A stretch of DNA of 60,000 nucleotides from Lineus longissimus (GCF_910592395.1 NC_088311.1:17240501-17300500); one strand, 5' to 3'; shown: positions 8,986 to 20,521, counted from the first letter of the stretch. The notes: a model not told the origin generated them from the sequence alone. A program made the numbers and translations.

Positions 8986-10422
8986 GAGACAAGACCACTA
9001 ATGAATATTCATAGGTTGGAGGGTCCAGGCCTATCTATTAGACGAGTGCATGTTTTTTACTCTCAAGTACATATTTGGAGAGGTATTGAAAAAATATTTG
9101 TTGTGGCAAGTCTACAGATATAAAGAAATTATTTGATGAAAAAATTAATTTCGAATTTTGCTAATTGGGTAATAGGGGGCGTGTTTTGAGTTTTTTCTGC
9201 CAGTTGGCTGAAAAGAGTGGAAATATCAAAGTCTGTCTAATTTGTCGATTAAAAAAAAATTTCCGTGGTCAATCACCATTTTATTTTTCACCATTTACTT
9301 GCCCGACTGTCCGGAATAACATAATCTAAATTTCAGATTCACAACACCACGCGCTCTTTGATGCGTCGCGGTCAAACATTGACAATTTAACTGCTAAAAG
9401 GCTTAAAAAATCAATTGTGGTCTTGTCTCTATTTACACTACATTTTGGGTCAATATAGTGAAAAATTTGAATGTGCTCAAATCACTCTAATTCATTTAGA
9501 ATATTGTATTGCTGATGATTTAAGGTCAAAACAAGCTAAAATAATGAGAAAAAAACTTAATTTGACCCAAATAAGAGTCAACCTAACCCCGGTCTAAGTT
9601 CGGTTTCATTTTTACAAGTCTTGTTGTGTTGCCATTCATTTTGTAATTTCTTTGAAACTACTTAGGCCTTGATTCTGAAAGTTGTGCCCTGAGCAGCAAA
9701 GATATTACTAAATCACATCCTAAAGTTTCAGCTCCATAGCTTGCTTATTCTGGCCAGGGCAGGTCTTTGAATTTGGTGCTGTTGGGTGCAAAATCATGAC
9801 TTTTTGTCGATTTTGTCCTCTTTCGTCGCTTTGGCACAGTTGTACCACTCTTTGAAATGTCTCTCATTTCTCCAAAAATGTCCAGATATGACTTTCCTTT
9901 GTTGGAGAGTTGTGGGATGTCATGTACATTAGTTTGAAAAAAATCTCAAAATGTTAACCCCTGAAATGTACCTTCATTGAGACAAGACCACTAATGAATA
10001 TTCATAGGTTGGAGGGTCCAGGCCTATCTATTAGACGAGTGCATGTTTTTTACTCTCAAGTACATATTTGGAGAGGTATTGAAAAAATATTTGTTGTGGC
10101 AAGTCTACAGATATAAAGAAATTATTTGATGAAAAAATTAATTTCGAATTTTGCTAATTGGGTAATAGGGGGCGTGTTTTGAGTTTTTTCTGCCAGTTGG
10201 CTGAAAAGAGTGGAAATATCAAAGTCTGTCTAATTTGTCGATTAAAAAAAAATTTCCGTGGTCAATCACCATTTTATTTTTCACCATTTACTTGCCCGAC
10301 TGTCCGGAATAACATAATCTAAATTTCAGATTCACAACACCACGCGTTCTTTGATGCGTCGCGGTCAAACATTGACAATTTAACTGCTAAAAGGCTTAAA
10401 AAATCAATTGTGGTCTTGTCTC
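8986..10422. mobile_element. Composite element: two 444-bp direct repeats flanking 549 bp, ACCT duplication
   Basis: Two 444-bp copies lie at 8986-9429 and 9979-10422 in the same orientation and differ, by reading, at one base (C versus T in the CACGCG(C/T)TCTTTG motif). Each starts GAGACAAGACCAC and ends GTGGTCTTGTCTC, a perfect 13-bp inverted repeat. The outer flanks are ACCT (8982-8985) and ACCT (10423-10426), whereas the inner flanks (TATT, CATT) do not match the outer ones. The whole 1,437 bp therefore looks like one insertion, with the 444-bp units acting as long terminal direct repeats. The 549-bp centre has no convincing gene, primer site or polypurine tract. Alternatives: a TRIM-like LTR element with unusually long inverted ends (TG...CA is possible if one base is added each side), or two MITEs moved as a unit. 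Confidence 0.6.
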
Positions 10423-12126
10423 ACCTCTGACTAAAACAGCATCCATAAACAATAGACCACCAATTTGACCCCAGCTCCAAACTGCGGGAAAACCCAAGTC
10501 CAGCAACCAAAAGTACCAAAAATACATTTTTGTTTACATTTGAACTGCACACATGCGTTTGTTTACAATTTCCCGCGAAATCTCGAAAATCAGGTGACCT
10601 GCAATCATGGATTGAAACTAGAACTATGAATTTGCTTGGCAGCAAATTGAATGGTCCCCACTAATTAGGGTTGAGGGAGGTGTGAAGATGTACAATGGAA
10701 GTTGTGAGGTAGGGAGGCACCTGGGTGGAAGAGCAAAGAAGGTAGTTGCTTTGTGGGATTAAATCAAGTACTTCTGTATTTTGGAGTTGTCCATAGGACT
10801 AACATAGTAGCAGCATCTGGTTTTCCTCAGAATTGGCTAGTGGTGGTGGTTTTCATGGCAGGCACAGCTACTTCGGTCCATTTAGGAATAATTGAGTTGT
10901 CATTTGAAAAGGTATGCCGTGTCATGAAAATTGAAGATACAGTCAACCTTGCCAAAGTTGAACTTCAACTTGCATATGCCGAGATCTGATTAAGTTGAAG
11001 CAAATTTCATGCTTTTCTTTTGAATAATCATCACCTAAGTAGACTTTGTGTAAGTCGAAGAAAAATCTATGGTCCCAATAGGTTCGACTAAGGTGAGGTC
11101 TACTGTACTACGTTTTGTTTTGAGATGACAATTCAATTAAATCCTTTTTTATAGACAAGCAAATTTGATAGCCCCCACGGGCCCACACGGATTGAAGTCT
11201 ATTCCGTTTCGCGGATGATCTATTTCCGGACAAACACGCTCGCGCTTTCTCAAAATCACACGCTCAATAACATTTAAACAACACCCTAACCTTTTCAGAT
11301 GGGCAGGATGGATCATCGATAAGCATTTAAGGCTATTCCTTTATTTTATTCCTACATTCAACCGTCGTTCTTTGCTCAAAATACTCGACAGCTCGCCACT
11401 TCGGGGGATCCCCCACTTCGGCAAAGAGATACCGCCGCCATGATGCATGAGGATATGACGTCACCATTACGGGGCGGAGCTTATGCTAATGTACGTGTGA
11501 TTGACAGATTGACCGAATCTTGACGGAGATTTGAAAGCAAATCAGAAAAATCGGCGCATAAAAACGCTTCAAAGTCATCAAAATTATCCAAATTTCGAAA
11601 AGTCTTTGGTGACGTTGAATGGTTGGGGTTATGTTTGGTGGTATACGGAAGAAAGATTTTTGGTTTATTTAGGTGTTTTAGAGAACACTCACAATAATGT
11701 TTGTGGGTGAACAGATAGAAGAATGTAGAACTTCCAGCAATCTCAATATGGTCCCCAGACTGATGGTCTGGGGCCCATAAATAACATTTATCTGGGTTCA
11801 GCAGGTCAGCAGGTATACCGGCTGTTCCGATCATCCCCCTACAGCCAGCTGTTCAAAAGGTAATGTTATTCACCCCACAGGGAGTGCAGGTAATTGATTA
11901 AGCCCCTGCATAACTTAACAGCAATGGCTTGGCTTCTGTGAGTGGTAAGGAGAATTGACAGTGTCCGATTAAAAATCCCTCATTTCTGCTCCGCTGAAGT
12001 AAATTTTTGAATAAAACCAAGACGTTGCATCAGGGTAAGGTGTCACCACCATTCATGCAAAATTTCAAGGCGATCCAACGCCTCTAAGTGTGACTTTATT
12101 CGTCCCCCTTCTTATATTATTATATA

Positions 12127-12341
12127 GAAGATTTAGACCAGCGATGACGTCATTTCTGGTGATTCCCTACGTTGTCCAATGAACGCTTTTTAAAGTGTGC
12201 CATTTGGCATGCATTAGCATGCAATGTATTTTATCAGCGCTGACAATTGCCGAACAGAATGCCGTAGCTCCGTCAATTTGCAATCAATTTTTATGGGAGT
12301 AACATTATTGTGTTGCTTAAAACGTCTACTTTTTTCTCATG
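12127..12341. repeat. Dispersed repeat, copy 1 (second copy at 59790)
   Basis: About 215 bases beginning TTTAGACCAGCGATGACGTC are closely similar to 59790-60000: the same order of GTGATTCCCTACGTTGTCC, CAGCGCTG, GCCGAACAGAATGCC and ATGGGAGT is kept, with scattered substitutions and small indels. It is a dispersed family of unknown class; ends are not defined because copy 2 runs off the window. Confidence 0.65.
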
Positions 12342-13023
12342 TAAGAATCGTAGTACTAAAAACTAATATGCAAACAGAATCATGCCGATTCACTGCACAT
12401 ACTGTGGGAATTCTCCACTTCAAAATACATCGCGAACAGAGCGTGCACTTCCGATATCGTTTTCACAGAATTGTGGCCAAATTTTCAAGAACTAATTTCT
12501 GAAAGTATTCCCTTAAGACCTTATGACTACCCACTGAAAGGAACTAGTGATAATATCGCCTACTTGACTACTTTTTAGCAGAAAATTGGTTACTTGTCGC
12601 AAAATCAATCTTCCATCTTTACACTGGTCACAGTGGCCGTGCTGAAATATAGCCTGGTTCCCTGGCCAATTCAATGCGCAGAATACAACTGCGCAACTAT
12701 ACGTCATAACCCGGGCTTTTGAATCGTCAAAAAATCTGTCAAATGTGCCTGTAGCGCCAACTGGCGGTGAAAACTAAACTAATTCCATTACAAGTCAAAA
12801 TGAAAAATTATTAAAAAATATTCGGCCAGATTTGAAAACAATATTTCCTCTGTGGCCCGAGGTATAAAGGAAAGAAGTTTAAACTTCCCGATGACCTCAT
12901 TCGCCGAATGTAGGTCGGATCGCGCTGATTTTTGGTTTCTGAGTTCCCCTTGGGCTACTCCTAATTTAGCAGCGTCAACAAAGTGCCTAGGTCTTACGGT
13001 TACAAAATGCCCAAAATTGACAT

Positions 13024-13108
13024 GGAAGGATGGCAGGATGGCAGGACGGACACCATTCCCTTAGTAATATTACCAGCTTCGCTGACTTTGTCAGCTGAGC
13101 TAAAAAGA
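13024..13108. repeat. Tail of the hairpin-ended repeat family
   Basis: GGATGGCAGGATGGCAGGAC, then a hairpin around TCAGCTGAGCT and a run of A, resembles the 3' end at 7030-7141. The body upstream could not be aligned by eye. Confidence 0.35.
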
Positions 13109-13201
13109 TACCATACACCAAAGTGAAATGCCTGCGGTATGAGCGAGAGGCCCCAAAGAATTTGAAGTACAAGACAAGCTCTTACTCGTAAAAATGAACT
13201 T

Positions 13202-13778
13202 TCACTCAATAGGACAAGGTGTGACTTAGTTTTTCGGTGTCACTTTTATTCCCACAATTTTACCAACGTTTTAAGTCCATCTTGTGATTGCGGGGCTCAC
13301 TCCCAATCTACTAAACACCTTCTCTTTAATTGCCCTTTATTAAATGATTTACGTAACGATTTCTTGAATGATCCTGGTTTGCTGCCACACCTTACTTCTG
13401 TTAGGTTTTTCAATCTTCGTGTTGATGAGAGGCTCCATTTTCTTCTTAATGGTCAATTTTCATTGGACTTTACTTCAAACAGGCTTGTTGTAGAAAAAAC
13501 AGCCACTTTTCTCAGTAATATTATCGCCTTTTCTGGTAACTAGTGCCAGATCAATTGAACCCCTCATCAATCACTACCTTTGTACAAACTATAACTATTT
13601 GTGTTACTTTACCTTTACTTGCATCCCTTTCTTTCCATTCAAAGTACCTTATCTTGATTCAACTTGTTCTTTGTATACCATTGTAACCAGGGCTATTAAT
13701 GCTTTCAGCCTAAGCCCTGGCAATTGTCTCAATATGTAATTTTGTTTATTTGGATTTAATAAATAATAATAATAATAA
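13202..13778 (+). mobile_element. LINE 3' fragment with CCHC-like end and AAT tail
   Basis: An open frame from about 13202 to TAG at 13541-13543 reads LSPSCDCGAHSQSTKHLLFN and continues to NIIAFSGN. C-x-C-G...H-LL-x-C is the usual zinc-knuckle-like end of jockey/CR1-type LINE ORF2 proteins. About 200 bp of AT-rich 3' UTR follows, ending in an (AAT)n tract (13759-13778) as in many L2/CR1 copies. The reverse transcriptase core is missing, so this is a 5'-truncated copy. Confidence 0.6.
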
Positions 13779-14002
13779 CAAGCTTTACACAGGAGTTTCG
13801 TGTGGAAACTACATTGCAGGTGCCAGGTACTAGAGGTTTAGAAGGTAAAACGCTATGTGACATTCTAAACGAAAGCTTCCGTGGGCTCAAGCAAGCCAAG
13901 CCGGTAACTGCAATTCCGACTGCAAAACAAAATGACATCAAGGCAATGTTAAAATTCATGCCAACTGCTGACAAAGTGTACATGATCCTGGTTGCTAAGT
14001 AA
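13779..14002 (+). CDS. Possible terminal-exon remnant, unknown
   Basis: A frame open across the whole segment ends TADKVYMILVAK and TAA. It begins directly after the LINE tail and has balanced codon use, with motifs such as DILNESFRGLKQAKPVT. It may be the last exon of a gene interrupted by the LINE. I recognise no family, and no partner exon was found. Confidence 0.2.
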
Positions 14003-15260
14003 TGCTGTGCAAAGCTCTGATGTTGTAAGATGTTATGATACCGTGACTTAGGTTACTATGCTCCATAATAATAAGAGTCTACATTAGACATTAAGTTGAA
14101 GATCGTGTTCTTTCGACCAAAAGAATAGTTTACTTACTTTTCGTTTATTGTTATTGTTACAGTGACTTTTGAAGGCGCACTATTAAGATAGAAACCAATA
14201 ACATGGTTGAAACAAAACAAGGCTGTGTTTGCCATGATTGCACAACAATGGAAATACATCCGCTTGGTAAGGGGGCTCAAAGATAGGAGATCCTCATTGA
14301 TATTTTGTTTCATACGGCCAAACTATGATTAATTGAAAAAAATTATTAGAGACTGATTTTGATGAGCATAGGCCTACCGGTATGTTGCCTAGATCAGTAA
14401 TTAAGCCACAAGTTAGAAATCTGATTATTGTTTATTGTTTACTGTTGGTGTTATTGTTTTAGTTATTGTTTAAATGTTATTTGATGTTTATCGGTGGAAA
14501 TACCTCGCTTTGTTTAATGCTGGTTACACTCGTGAGGGTGGGCTAAGGTTTTTAAGAACAATAGTTCATTTTATTAGACCAACCTGTGTATCATCAGCAA
14601 TTAATGTATTTCTTGTATCATTAGCCGACAATCACAGTTTCCATTTGCAATTCTTGTAAAATAAAGTTGTAATCGCAGAAGCTGCTAGATTTGCAATTTT
14701 TGTATTTTTTTAAAACAATCAAGCTGGACATACAACTTTGTAGTTCAATCTATCTAGAAATATATGGTTCTATCTAGGAGATAGAACTATATGCCAACTA
14801 ATTTCATCTGATCTTGAAAACTCCAAAGTTCTATCTCCATTTCCAGTTTTCAGAATCCCCTACTTAAAATCATGGTACGCAGGCACTATTGCATGGCATT
14901 GTACTTTCAATGATAATAACATTTGCTCAAATGCTAATATTCAGGAAAACAGTCCTGAGAAAAAACTTGTGATGACGCCAAATTTCAAACCCTGTTTTCT
15001 CAATACAGTAAAATGTGGAGATAGGTCCAGTTAATTCTCAGCCCACGATATAATGAAACATGGTGTCATTAAAACTGAGGCAGGTTCTAGAAGTGACTGG
15101 AAAGTACTATATTTGCAAAATAACGCATCTTTCTGTCATTGTCATTGATAGTCAACTTCGCCAATATATATTATGTTACATAGTTGACCAAATTTGAGTC
15201 ACACAAAAAGTCAGTTGAGAAGAATTTTGTCTTCAAATCAGTTAAATTCACTCATTTCAG
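14003..15260. other. Noncoding stretch before spliced gene
   Basis: No gene was recognised. A short perfect hairpin (GTTCTATCT/AGATAGAAC) lies near 14768-14790. The stretch ends in a TTTCAG acceptor. Confidence 0.4.
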
Positions 15261-15261
15261 C

Positions 15262-17037
15262 ATGGAAAGTGGATATGCTCCTGAAAGTGTGAGCCGTGAA
15301 ATTGAAGAAGAGGATGAATTGTGAGTAAAATCCATCTGAAGTTAGAACAAGAATATGGAATTTGTGATGCCAATAAATGCCTAGATTAAGTGAAGTCGAA
15401 TTTTTCTCTGGGCATCTCATCAAGGTTTATCATTTTATCAGAAAAAGATTGATTGACCTCACAATTGCCTGCTGCTCAAAATTTGTAGCAAATTAAACTT
15501 CACCGATTCACTCCTGTCTAAAACCTTTTCAGCGCCTTGATTGTCTCCTAAACATTTCATTCGGCCTGTGTATTGGACTTTTTTGACTTACAGGTCATTG
15601 GAAGATATGATGGAGAAAATTTCCAACACAGCTCAGCGAGACTTGTTGTATTCAATAAAGTTGACCGTAGGTTTTGTTTTAGTTCTCATTGTTAGGGCTG
15701 CTGTGGCTTTAGCTATCCACTATAGATCTTTACCCATTGCTGGGAACATTGCTTGTGAGAGCATGAAAAATTAATTTTGGTAGTATTTTGTGATAGCTTT
15801 TTGTACCATTAGAGGGGTCCGTTATCATAAGGGACAAGCTACTGCATACAACAGTGAATTATTTTAGCGATAGTCAGTGAGTAATAAAGGACTTGTTTGC
15901 AACTTTGATCCCAAGACATCCCCGACAGATGGTGCCTTTCCTTTGCTCAACAATGACAACATGCATGTCCTGAACATTGAAATTTGTGAAGGCCTGAAAA
16001 GCCTGTGTTTTTTGGCCAACTTGGTGCCAAAATTGGCCATTTCAAAGGCTGCTACGGTTTGGTGCTGAGGCACATCAGAGAAATTCCGCAAACATTCTAT
16101 TCTAATAAAAAGTTCTCTTTCTAATCATATACTTATATATATTGATTTGACCATGGGAAAACATGAAGGTGTTAAATAGAAAAAAAAATTCTGCAGCAGA
16201 GTCGGAACCTTTCCTAGCCATGTTCATGTAGGTGAGAAGTTAAACCCCTTTATAATTTCAGAATTTTACAGAGGCTGATTGCGAGGTCCTGATGGACTGT
16301 ATGCCCACATATTTTGATGAACTTAAACTGGTGGCTAGGGTGATATGCAAGGCTGCACCTGATGTCCACTTCAGCCCGGCTGCATATGAGAAGTACAAGT
16401 CAGTGTTTCAATTGGCCAATTTTGGGGATGGGTAAGTATTTGGCTACCTCATTGAACCTTCTAATTTGTTATGCGACATATATGTTGGCATTCTTTAGAT
16501 GTATAAAATATATTGAAAATTTGACTCCTAACTGTATAAGTGCTGGCTGTCACTGCTCTAAAAAGGTGTTGGATATTCTTACTTGTGAGGATGTTGCTAA
16601 ACAACCAGCTTGTATTTCAGTGTTTTGATTGGAGTGGAAAGTTGTACGTATCAGGATGATTACGGCCTGTTTTCAGTTTCTGGAAGTTTATAATATTTCA
16701 TATCATATGCAAACATCTGTTGACAATCTACACTTCTTGTATTGCTATATTACTACACTTCTTGTATTGCTATATTACTAATATAGCAATACAAGAAGTG
16801 TAGATTGTCAACTATTAGTCAAGAATTATTTTTTGTTACTACTTCAGCTATTCGAGCTACCTGCCAAGTCATCTGAGAGACGATTATGTGCCACTTAATA
16901 CTGGACGTGACAGCGGTGCAAATTGTGTATATGAGGCTGTCAGCTGGCTCCTCTTCGGTTGTAAAGAGAAAGCAAATTTCCTCCGTTTGATGTCATCAGT
17001 GTCTGCCTTGAATTCATTGCAGTCAATTGCAAACAAG
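15262..17037 (+). CDS. Spliced gene, first four exons; OTU/vertnin-like segment
   Basis: Four splice-bounded exons join in phase: 15262-15320 (ATG; MESGYAPESVSREIEEEDE, donor GTGAGT), 15594-15666 (donor GTAGGT), 16262-16431 (donor GTAAGT) and 16848-17037 (donor GTATGA). Each follows a C/T-rich tract and CAG, and remainders (2, 0, 2, 0 nt) match exactly, giving ~165 residues without a stop. Exon 4 contains VPLNTGRDSGANCVYEAVSW followed by LLFG, resembling the G-x-N-C-x-Y-EA-S-LL-G pattern of OTU-like domains, including vertnin. That link is from memory of the pattern and tentative. A further acceptor at 17839 opens phase-0 frame PKKPVLICAESYIQERHVVS, a plausible exon 5. Downstream exons at 21368-25720 may belong to the same gene. 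Product function unknown; probably a host gene or an old domesticated one. Confidence 0.45.
16719..16812. repeat. Near-perfect hairpin with internal 25-bp duplication
   Basis: The left arm 16719-16752 (34 nt) is exactly reverse-complementary to 16779-16812. Its last 25 nt are duplicated in tandem at 16753-16777, so the second copy faces the right arm across a single base (C at 16778). It lies in the intron before exon 4 of the spliced gene, 35 bp from that exon. Confidence 0.9.
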
Positions 17038-18511
17038 GTATGATATACTGATAGCCCAACCACCAAGTAATCTATAATTTTATTGACTTCAATACATTTA
17101 ACATCGTTACTGATCTCCTCCCTGGTCTTGTATCCAATGTGAGTAAAGATGGAGACAGATGCCTAGATTGCTCTTACAAGATATTTGGTCACGTATATGA
17201 GAAAAGTGAGTCTTTTTTGGTGTAATGTGACATCGCTGTTGTTTTTGTTGTCAGGTTTATGATGTCACAAGTATTGAAGCGGAGGGGTGGGGGCAGTTCC
17301 AGAATATTCCTTAAAGAATTTTGTATCATTGTATTGTGTATGTTGGTATAAAAAAAAGATCTTATTCTGCTATAAACCCATTTGAAGAACAGGCCCTTTT
17401 CTAGTTGATAATTAACTGAATCCGGTCGTCGTCTGTATCCTGTTCAAAAAACAGTGGCACGCTTCTTAAACGCTTGGGCTTTGAGCTTATTACACTGGAC
17501 CCCCTAGGTCTGGTGACCTCTGACACTGAATTTCGGTCTGATCTGATTTGGTACATATGTATGGTACCCTATAATCAGGTGATCCCAGGGACCAAAGTTC
17601 AGTTCAATCTGATTCACTGCCTGACCACCAGGTGGCCCAATCTCCAATGCTTGAAAATGCAATGATTGCTCAACTGCTAGACCGACTGCCACCAATCTGA
17701 TATCATGAGCATCCAAACACCATACAATATTATTCGTGACGTTGGGAGTGATCTGTCTTCTATATATCTATATGGTGAGTACAATGGCCTCTGACCTTTT
17801 CATTGTGGCTGAGCGTAAAACACTTCTGTCTTATTTCAGCCTAAAAAACCTGTCTTGATTTGCGCTGAGTCATACATACAAGAAAGGCATGTTGTCAGTT
17901 CTTCAAGGCATAACTCCTACATCAGCAGCGTGATGTGGTTAACAACTGAATTTACATGTAATTCTTATTTTTACAGCTCAGTGACTTCACATCTGAAATG
18001 AGTTCAGAGGAACTGGTTGCGTAGATGTCACTCACGACAAAGACTGCCACAGCTATACGCGGTGTTGGATGTCGTCGGCGAATCCTTAAGGTGACAATCG
18101 TAGCAGAGGTCAAAAGGTCATTCAATGTGAATGAAGAGCCTGGTAAGAATAAACTGAATGATGGGACCATTGCCTTCTTCTAAAAGGACTTTGTTTTGAG
18201 AATGCAATTTAACCCTTTCAATCTATGACTGCCAAACCCTCCCCTAATTCCCCCGGTTTTGAGCGGTTCTATTTTTATAAAGCTTTTAGAGCTCACAGAA
18301 TGTAGGTATCGGGATTACCCCACATGGTAGATGACGTCACAGCAGGTGGATGATACGCGAGCTCTGATTGGCTCAGCTAAGAGGCGGGGCCGAAAGCGGC
18401 GTTCTCATTGGCCAGCCTCGCTTTCATTCTCAATGGCTGCCTCCATGTTTCCATGTTAACATGTAAACAATGAAAGATTTTCTATTATTCAGTCGCAAAT
18501 TTTGAATAACA
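17038..18511. other. Intronic or degenerate exon sequence
   Basis: Coding-like patches occur without a consistent splice path: a frame to about 17207 with DGDRCLDCSYKIFGHVYEK before GTGAGT, an exon-like stretch from 17840, and a frame from about 18024 ending NVNEEPG before GTAAGA (18142). An in-frame TAG precedes the last one. They may be further exons of the spliced gene or decayed copies. Beyond 18150 nothing is seen until the Mutator-like gene. Confidence 0.3.
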
Positions 18512-20521
18512 ATGCATAAATACAAAGGTAAAAAGGATTCAACGAAGCGTAATTCTATTTCGGGCAAGCATAGCAGGCGAGAACAATTGAAAATTGCTCG
18601 TGAAAAACGATGTGGCCGTGAAAAACAGGAAGTTATTGAGGAAGTTGGAGTTGTTCATGGTCATGGAGCAGGGAATGATGATTGTGTTATGGCAGAACCA
18701 GCTGCACCCCAGCCCCAGCCTGGTCCTGCTGGTGATGGAAATCAGGATGCCGACATAGAGAACATCAAGTCATCCACTTCAAAAAGATTTGATCTCCTAA
18801 AAATGCTGCTGGATGGGTCTGATGATGAGGGAGAAGGTAGTGATTCAGAAGATGAGGATGGGCCAGGTGCTGATGGTGGTATGCTTACTGATGACAATAG
18901 TTGTTTGTTTGTACAAGTGTCTGCACTAAAAAAAGTTGTAAAAGATCTGCCTTGTCCCAACTGCAATGGAGCTCAGCTGACTGTAAATGTAGTAAAGAGA
19001 AACAAGGGTTTGGTTGTTGGTTTTAGGACCAAATGCACACTGTGTCAACATGTTGTCAGTGAAAACCTTAGTTCTGATAAGGTTGGGGGTGAGGACAGCT
19101 CTCGTTTACCGTTCATGACCACACGTCGACTTGTAGCTGGAACCATGGACTCTGGATCTGGATATGCTGGCCTCAAAAAGCTGTGTACCTGGATGGACAG
19201 TCCTTGCATTACTCATAAAACATTTGAGAAACACCAGAGAGCTGTGTATGCTGCATTGCAGCAAACTGCCGATGACTGTCTGGGCCATGCAGTGCTTTGT
19301 GTTCGCAAAGCCTATGCAGTACTCGATCCAAATTTATCACCAGCAGACGTAAAAGTCACAGTGGTTTCATTTGATGGTTCCTGGATGACCAGGGGTAGAG
19401 GGGGTCACAGTTCGCTCTATGGGGTAGGCTGTGTGATTGACATTTTGACAAATTTTGTGGTGGATTTTGACATCCTCAGTCTTTTCTGTTACGGGTGTTC
19501 ATTGGTTGGAGACAGAATGGACAAAGAAAGCCAGGAGTACCAACACTGGAAGGCCAACCAGATTTGTGACAAGAACTGGGATAAGTCGCCTAATGCAATG
19601 GTAAAGGGTATTGCGGAACGGGTGTGGTGCAGGTCGATGCAGAAACATGGGCTGCGGTACACAGTGATGGTCTCAGATGGGGATTCTAGTACCTTTCCCC
19701 ATCTGCTTCAGTTGAACCCCTATGGAGATGAGCACCCTATTACCAAAGAAGAATGTATCAACCATGTAGCCAAAAGAATTGGGACTGCTCTTCGAGATGC
19801 CAGAAACAAGGGGAAAGCTGCTGGTGTCACTATGGGGGGTAGGGGAGTTGGTAGACTCACAGATAACACTATAAATCGTATGCAACAGTACTATGAATTG
19901 GCTATTAGAAACAATCTCAAAAATGGTGTTGAGGCCATGAGGAAAGCTATATATGCCTCCTTCCTACATGCAATATCGACAGATGATGACCCCCACCATG
20001 GAAGATGTCCCACTGGAGACAAGAGTTGGTGTTTTTGGAATCGTGCGATTGCAAAAGATGAAAGACCTGGACGACATGATGATGAACTACATCATAAACT
20101 TTCAAGGAAGGTTGCTGAATTTCTGAAACCTGTGTATGAAAAATTGGCCAGTCCTGAGATCTTGAAACGTTGTGAGAGAGGACTCACCCAAAATGCCAAT
20201 GAAAGCATTCACTCTGTTATTTGGGGACGATGCCTAAAAGTTGGATTCCGGGGAATGCTTCGAGTTAGGGCTGCACTCATCATGGGGGTGTTGACGTGGA
20301 ATGAGGGTGCTTTGCGGTCAAATGAAGCAGTACTTTCGCTACTAGACATAACTCCAGGACCCAATGTCAAATGTCTCTCTGCTGAGAAGGACAAGAAAAG
20401 GTTGAAAAAGTCTCAAAAGAGGGTGCAGGGTGAGGAAAAAAGGAGGAGGAACAAGCACCGCCAATTCCTTCAAAGACTGGATGACAAAGACAACCCTGAC
20501 TATGTTCCTGGGGGGTTCTAA
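18512..20521 (+). CDS. Mutator-like transposase, apparently intact
   Basis: A 669-codon frame starts at ATG 18512 and ends TAA at 20519. A basic N-terminus is followed by an acidic stretch (DGSDDEGEGSDSEDEDG, about 100-120) and two CxxC pairs (CPNC about 148, CTLC about 175) that form a likely zinc ribbon. FDGSWMTRG puts an aspartate at 288, VSDGDSST places aspartates at 389 and 391, and NANESIH a glutamate at 564. With CINHVAKRIGTALR and SWCFWNRA this is the signature of the animal Mutator-like transposase domain (Pfam family Mutator-like, from memory), and the acidic residues are plausible DDE catalytic positions (inference). The C-terminus is strongly basic. Two related broken halves lie at 35483 and 44608. 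It sits within an intron of the surrounding spliced exons in the same orientation. Termini were not identified. Confidence 0.8.
   Translation: MHKYKGKKDSTKRNSISGKHSRREQLKIAREKRCGREKQEVIEEVGVVHGHGAGNDDCVMAEPAAPQPQPGPAGDGNQDADIENIKSSTSKRFDLLKMLLDGSDDEGEGSDSEDEDGPGADGGMLTDDNSCLFVQVSALKKVVKDLPCPNCNGAQLTVNVVKRNKGLVVGFRTKCTLCQHVVSENLSSDKVGGEDSSRLPFMTTRRLVAGTMDSGSGYAGLKKLCTWMDSPCITHKTFEKHQRAVYAALQQTADDCLGHAVLCVRKAYAVLDPNLSPADVKVTVVSFDGSWMTRGRGGHSSLYGVGCVIDILTNFVVDFDILSLFCYGCSLVGDRMDKESQEYQHWKANQICDKNWDKSPNAMVKGIAERVWCRSMQKHGLRYTVMVSDGDSSTFPHLLQLNPYGDEHPITKEECINHVAKRIGTALRDARNKGKAAGVTMGGRGVGRLTDNTINRMQQYYELAIRNNLKNGVEAMRKAIYASFLHAISTDDDPHHGRCPTGDKSWCFWNRAIAKDERPGRHDDELHHKLSRKVAEFLKPVYEKLASPEILKRCERGLTQNANESIHSVIWGRCLKVGFRGMLRVRAALIMGVLTWNEGALRSNEAVLSLLDITPGPNVKCLSAEKDKKRLKKSQKRVQGEEKRRRNKHRQFLQRLDDKDNPDYVPGGF

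Larger units (their letters stand above)
10423..13199. other. Long noncoding stretch
   Basis: No conserved protein was seen on either strand. It contains the dispersed repeats listed at 12127 and 13024, and a GC-richer patch with TGACGTCA near 11455. A frame at 11481-11834 on the - strand has no recognisable motif and I do not call it. Confidence 0.4.

Noticed and set aside
8986-9429. Single MITE with its own target duplication
   Set aside because: Its right flank TATT does not match its left flank ACCT; the match is to the far side of the second copy, so the two units were treated as one element.
11481-11834. 117-codon - strand frame
   Set aside because: No motif, no splice partners and unexceptional length for AT-rich spacer.
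15868-16068. Additional exon (GLVCNFDPKTSPTDGAFPLL) between exons 2 and 3 of the spliced gene
   Set aside because: Open and coding-like, but the acceptor is weak, no donor fits and exons 2 and 3 already join in phase; kept as a possible alternative exon only.
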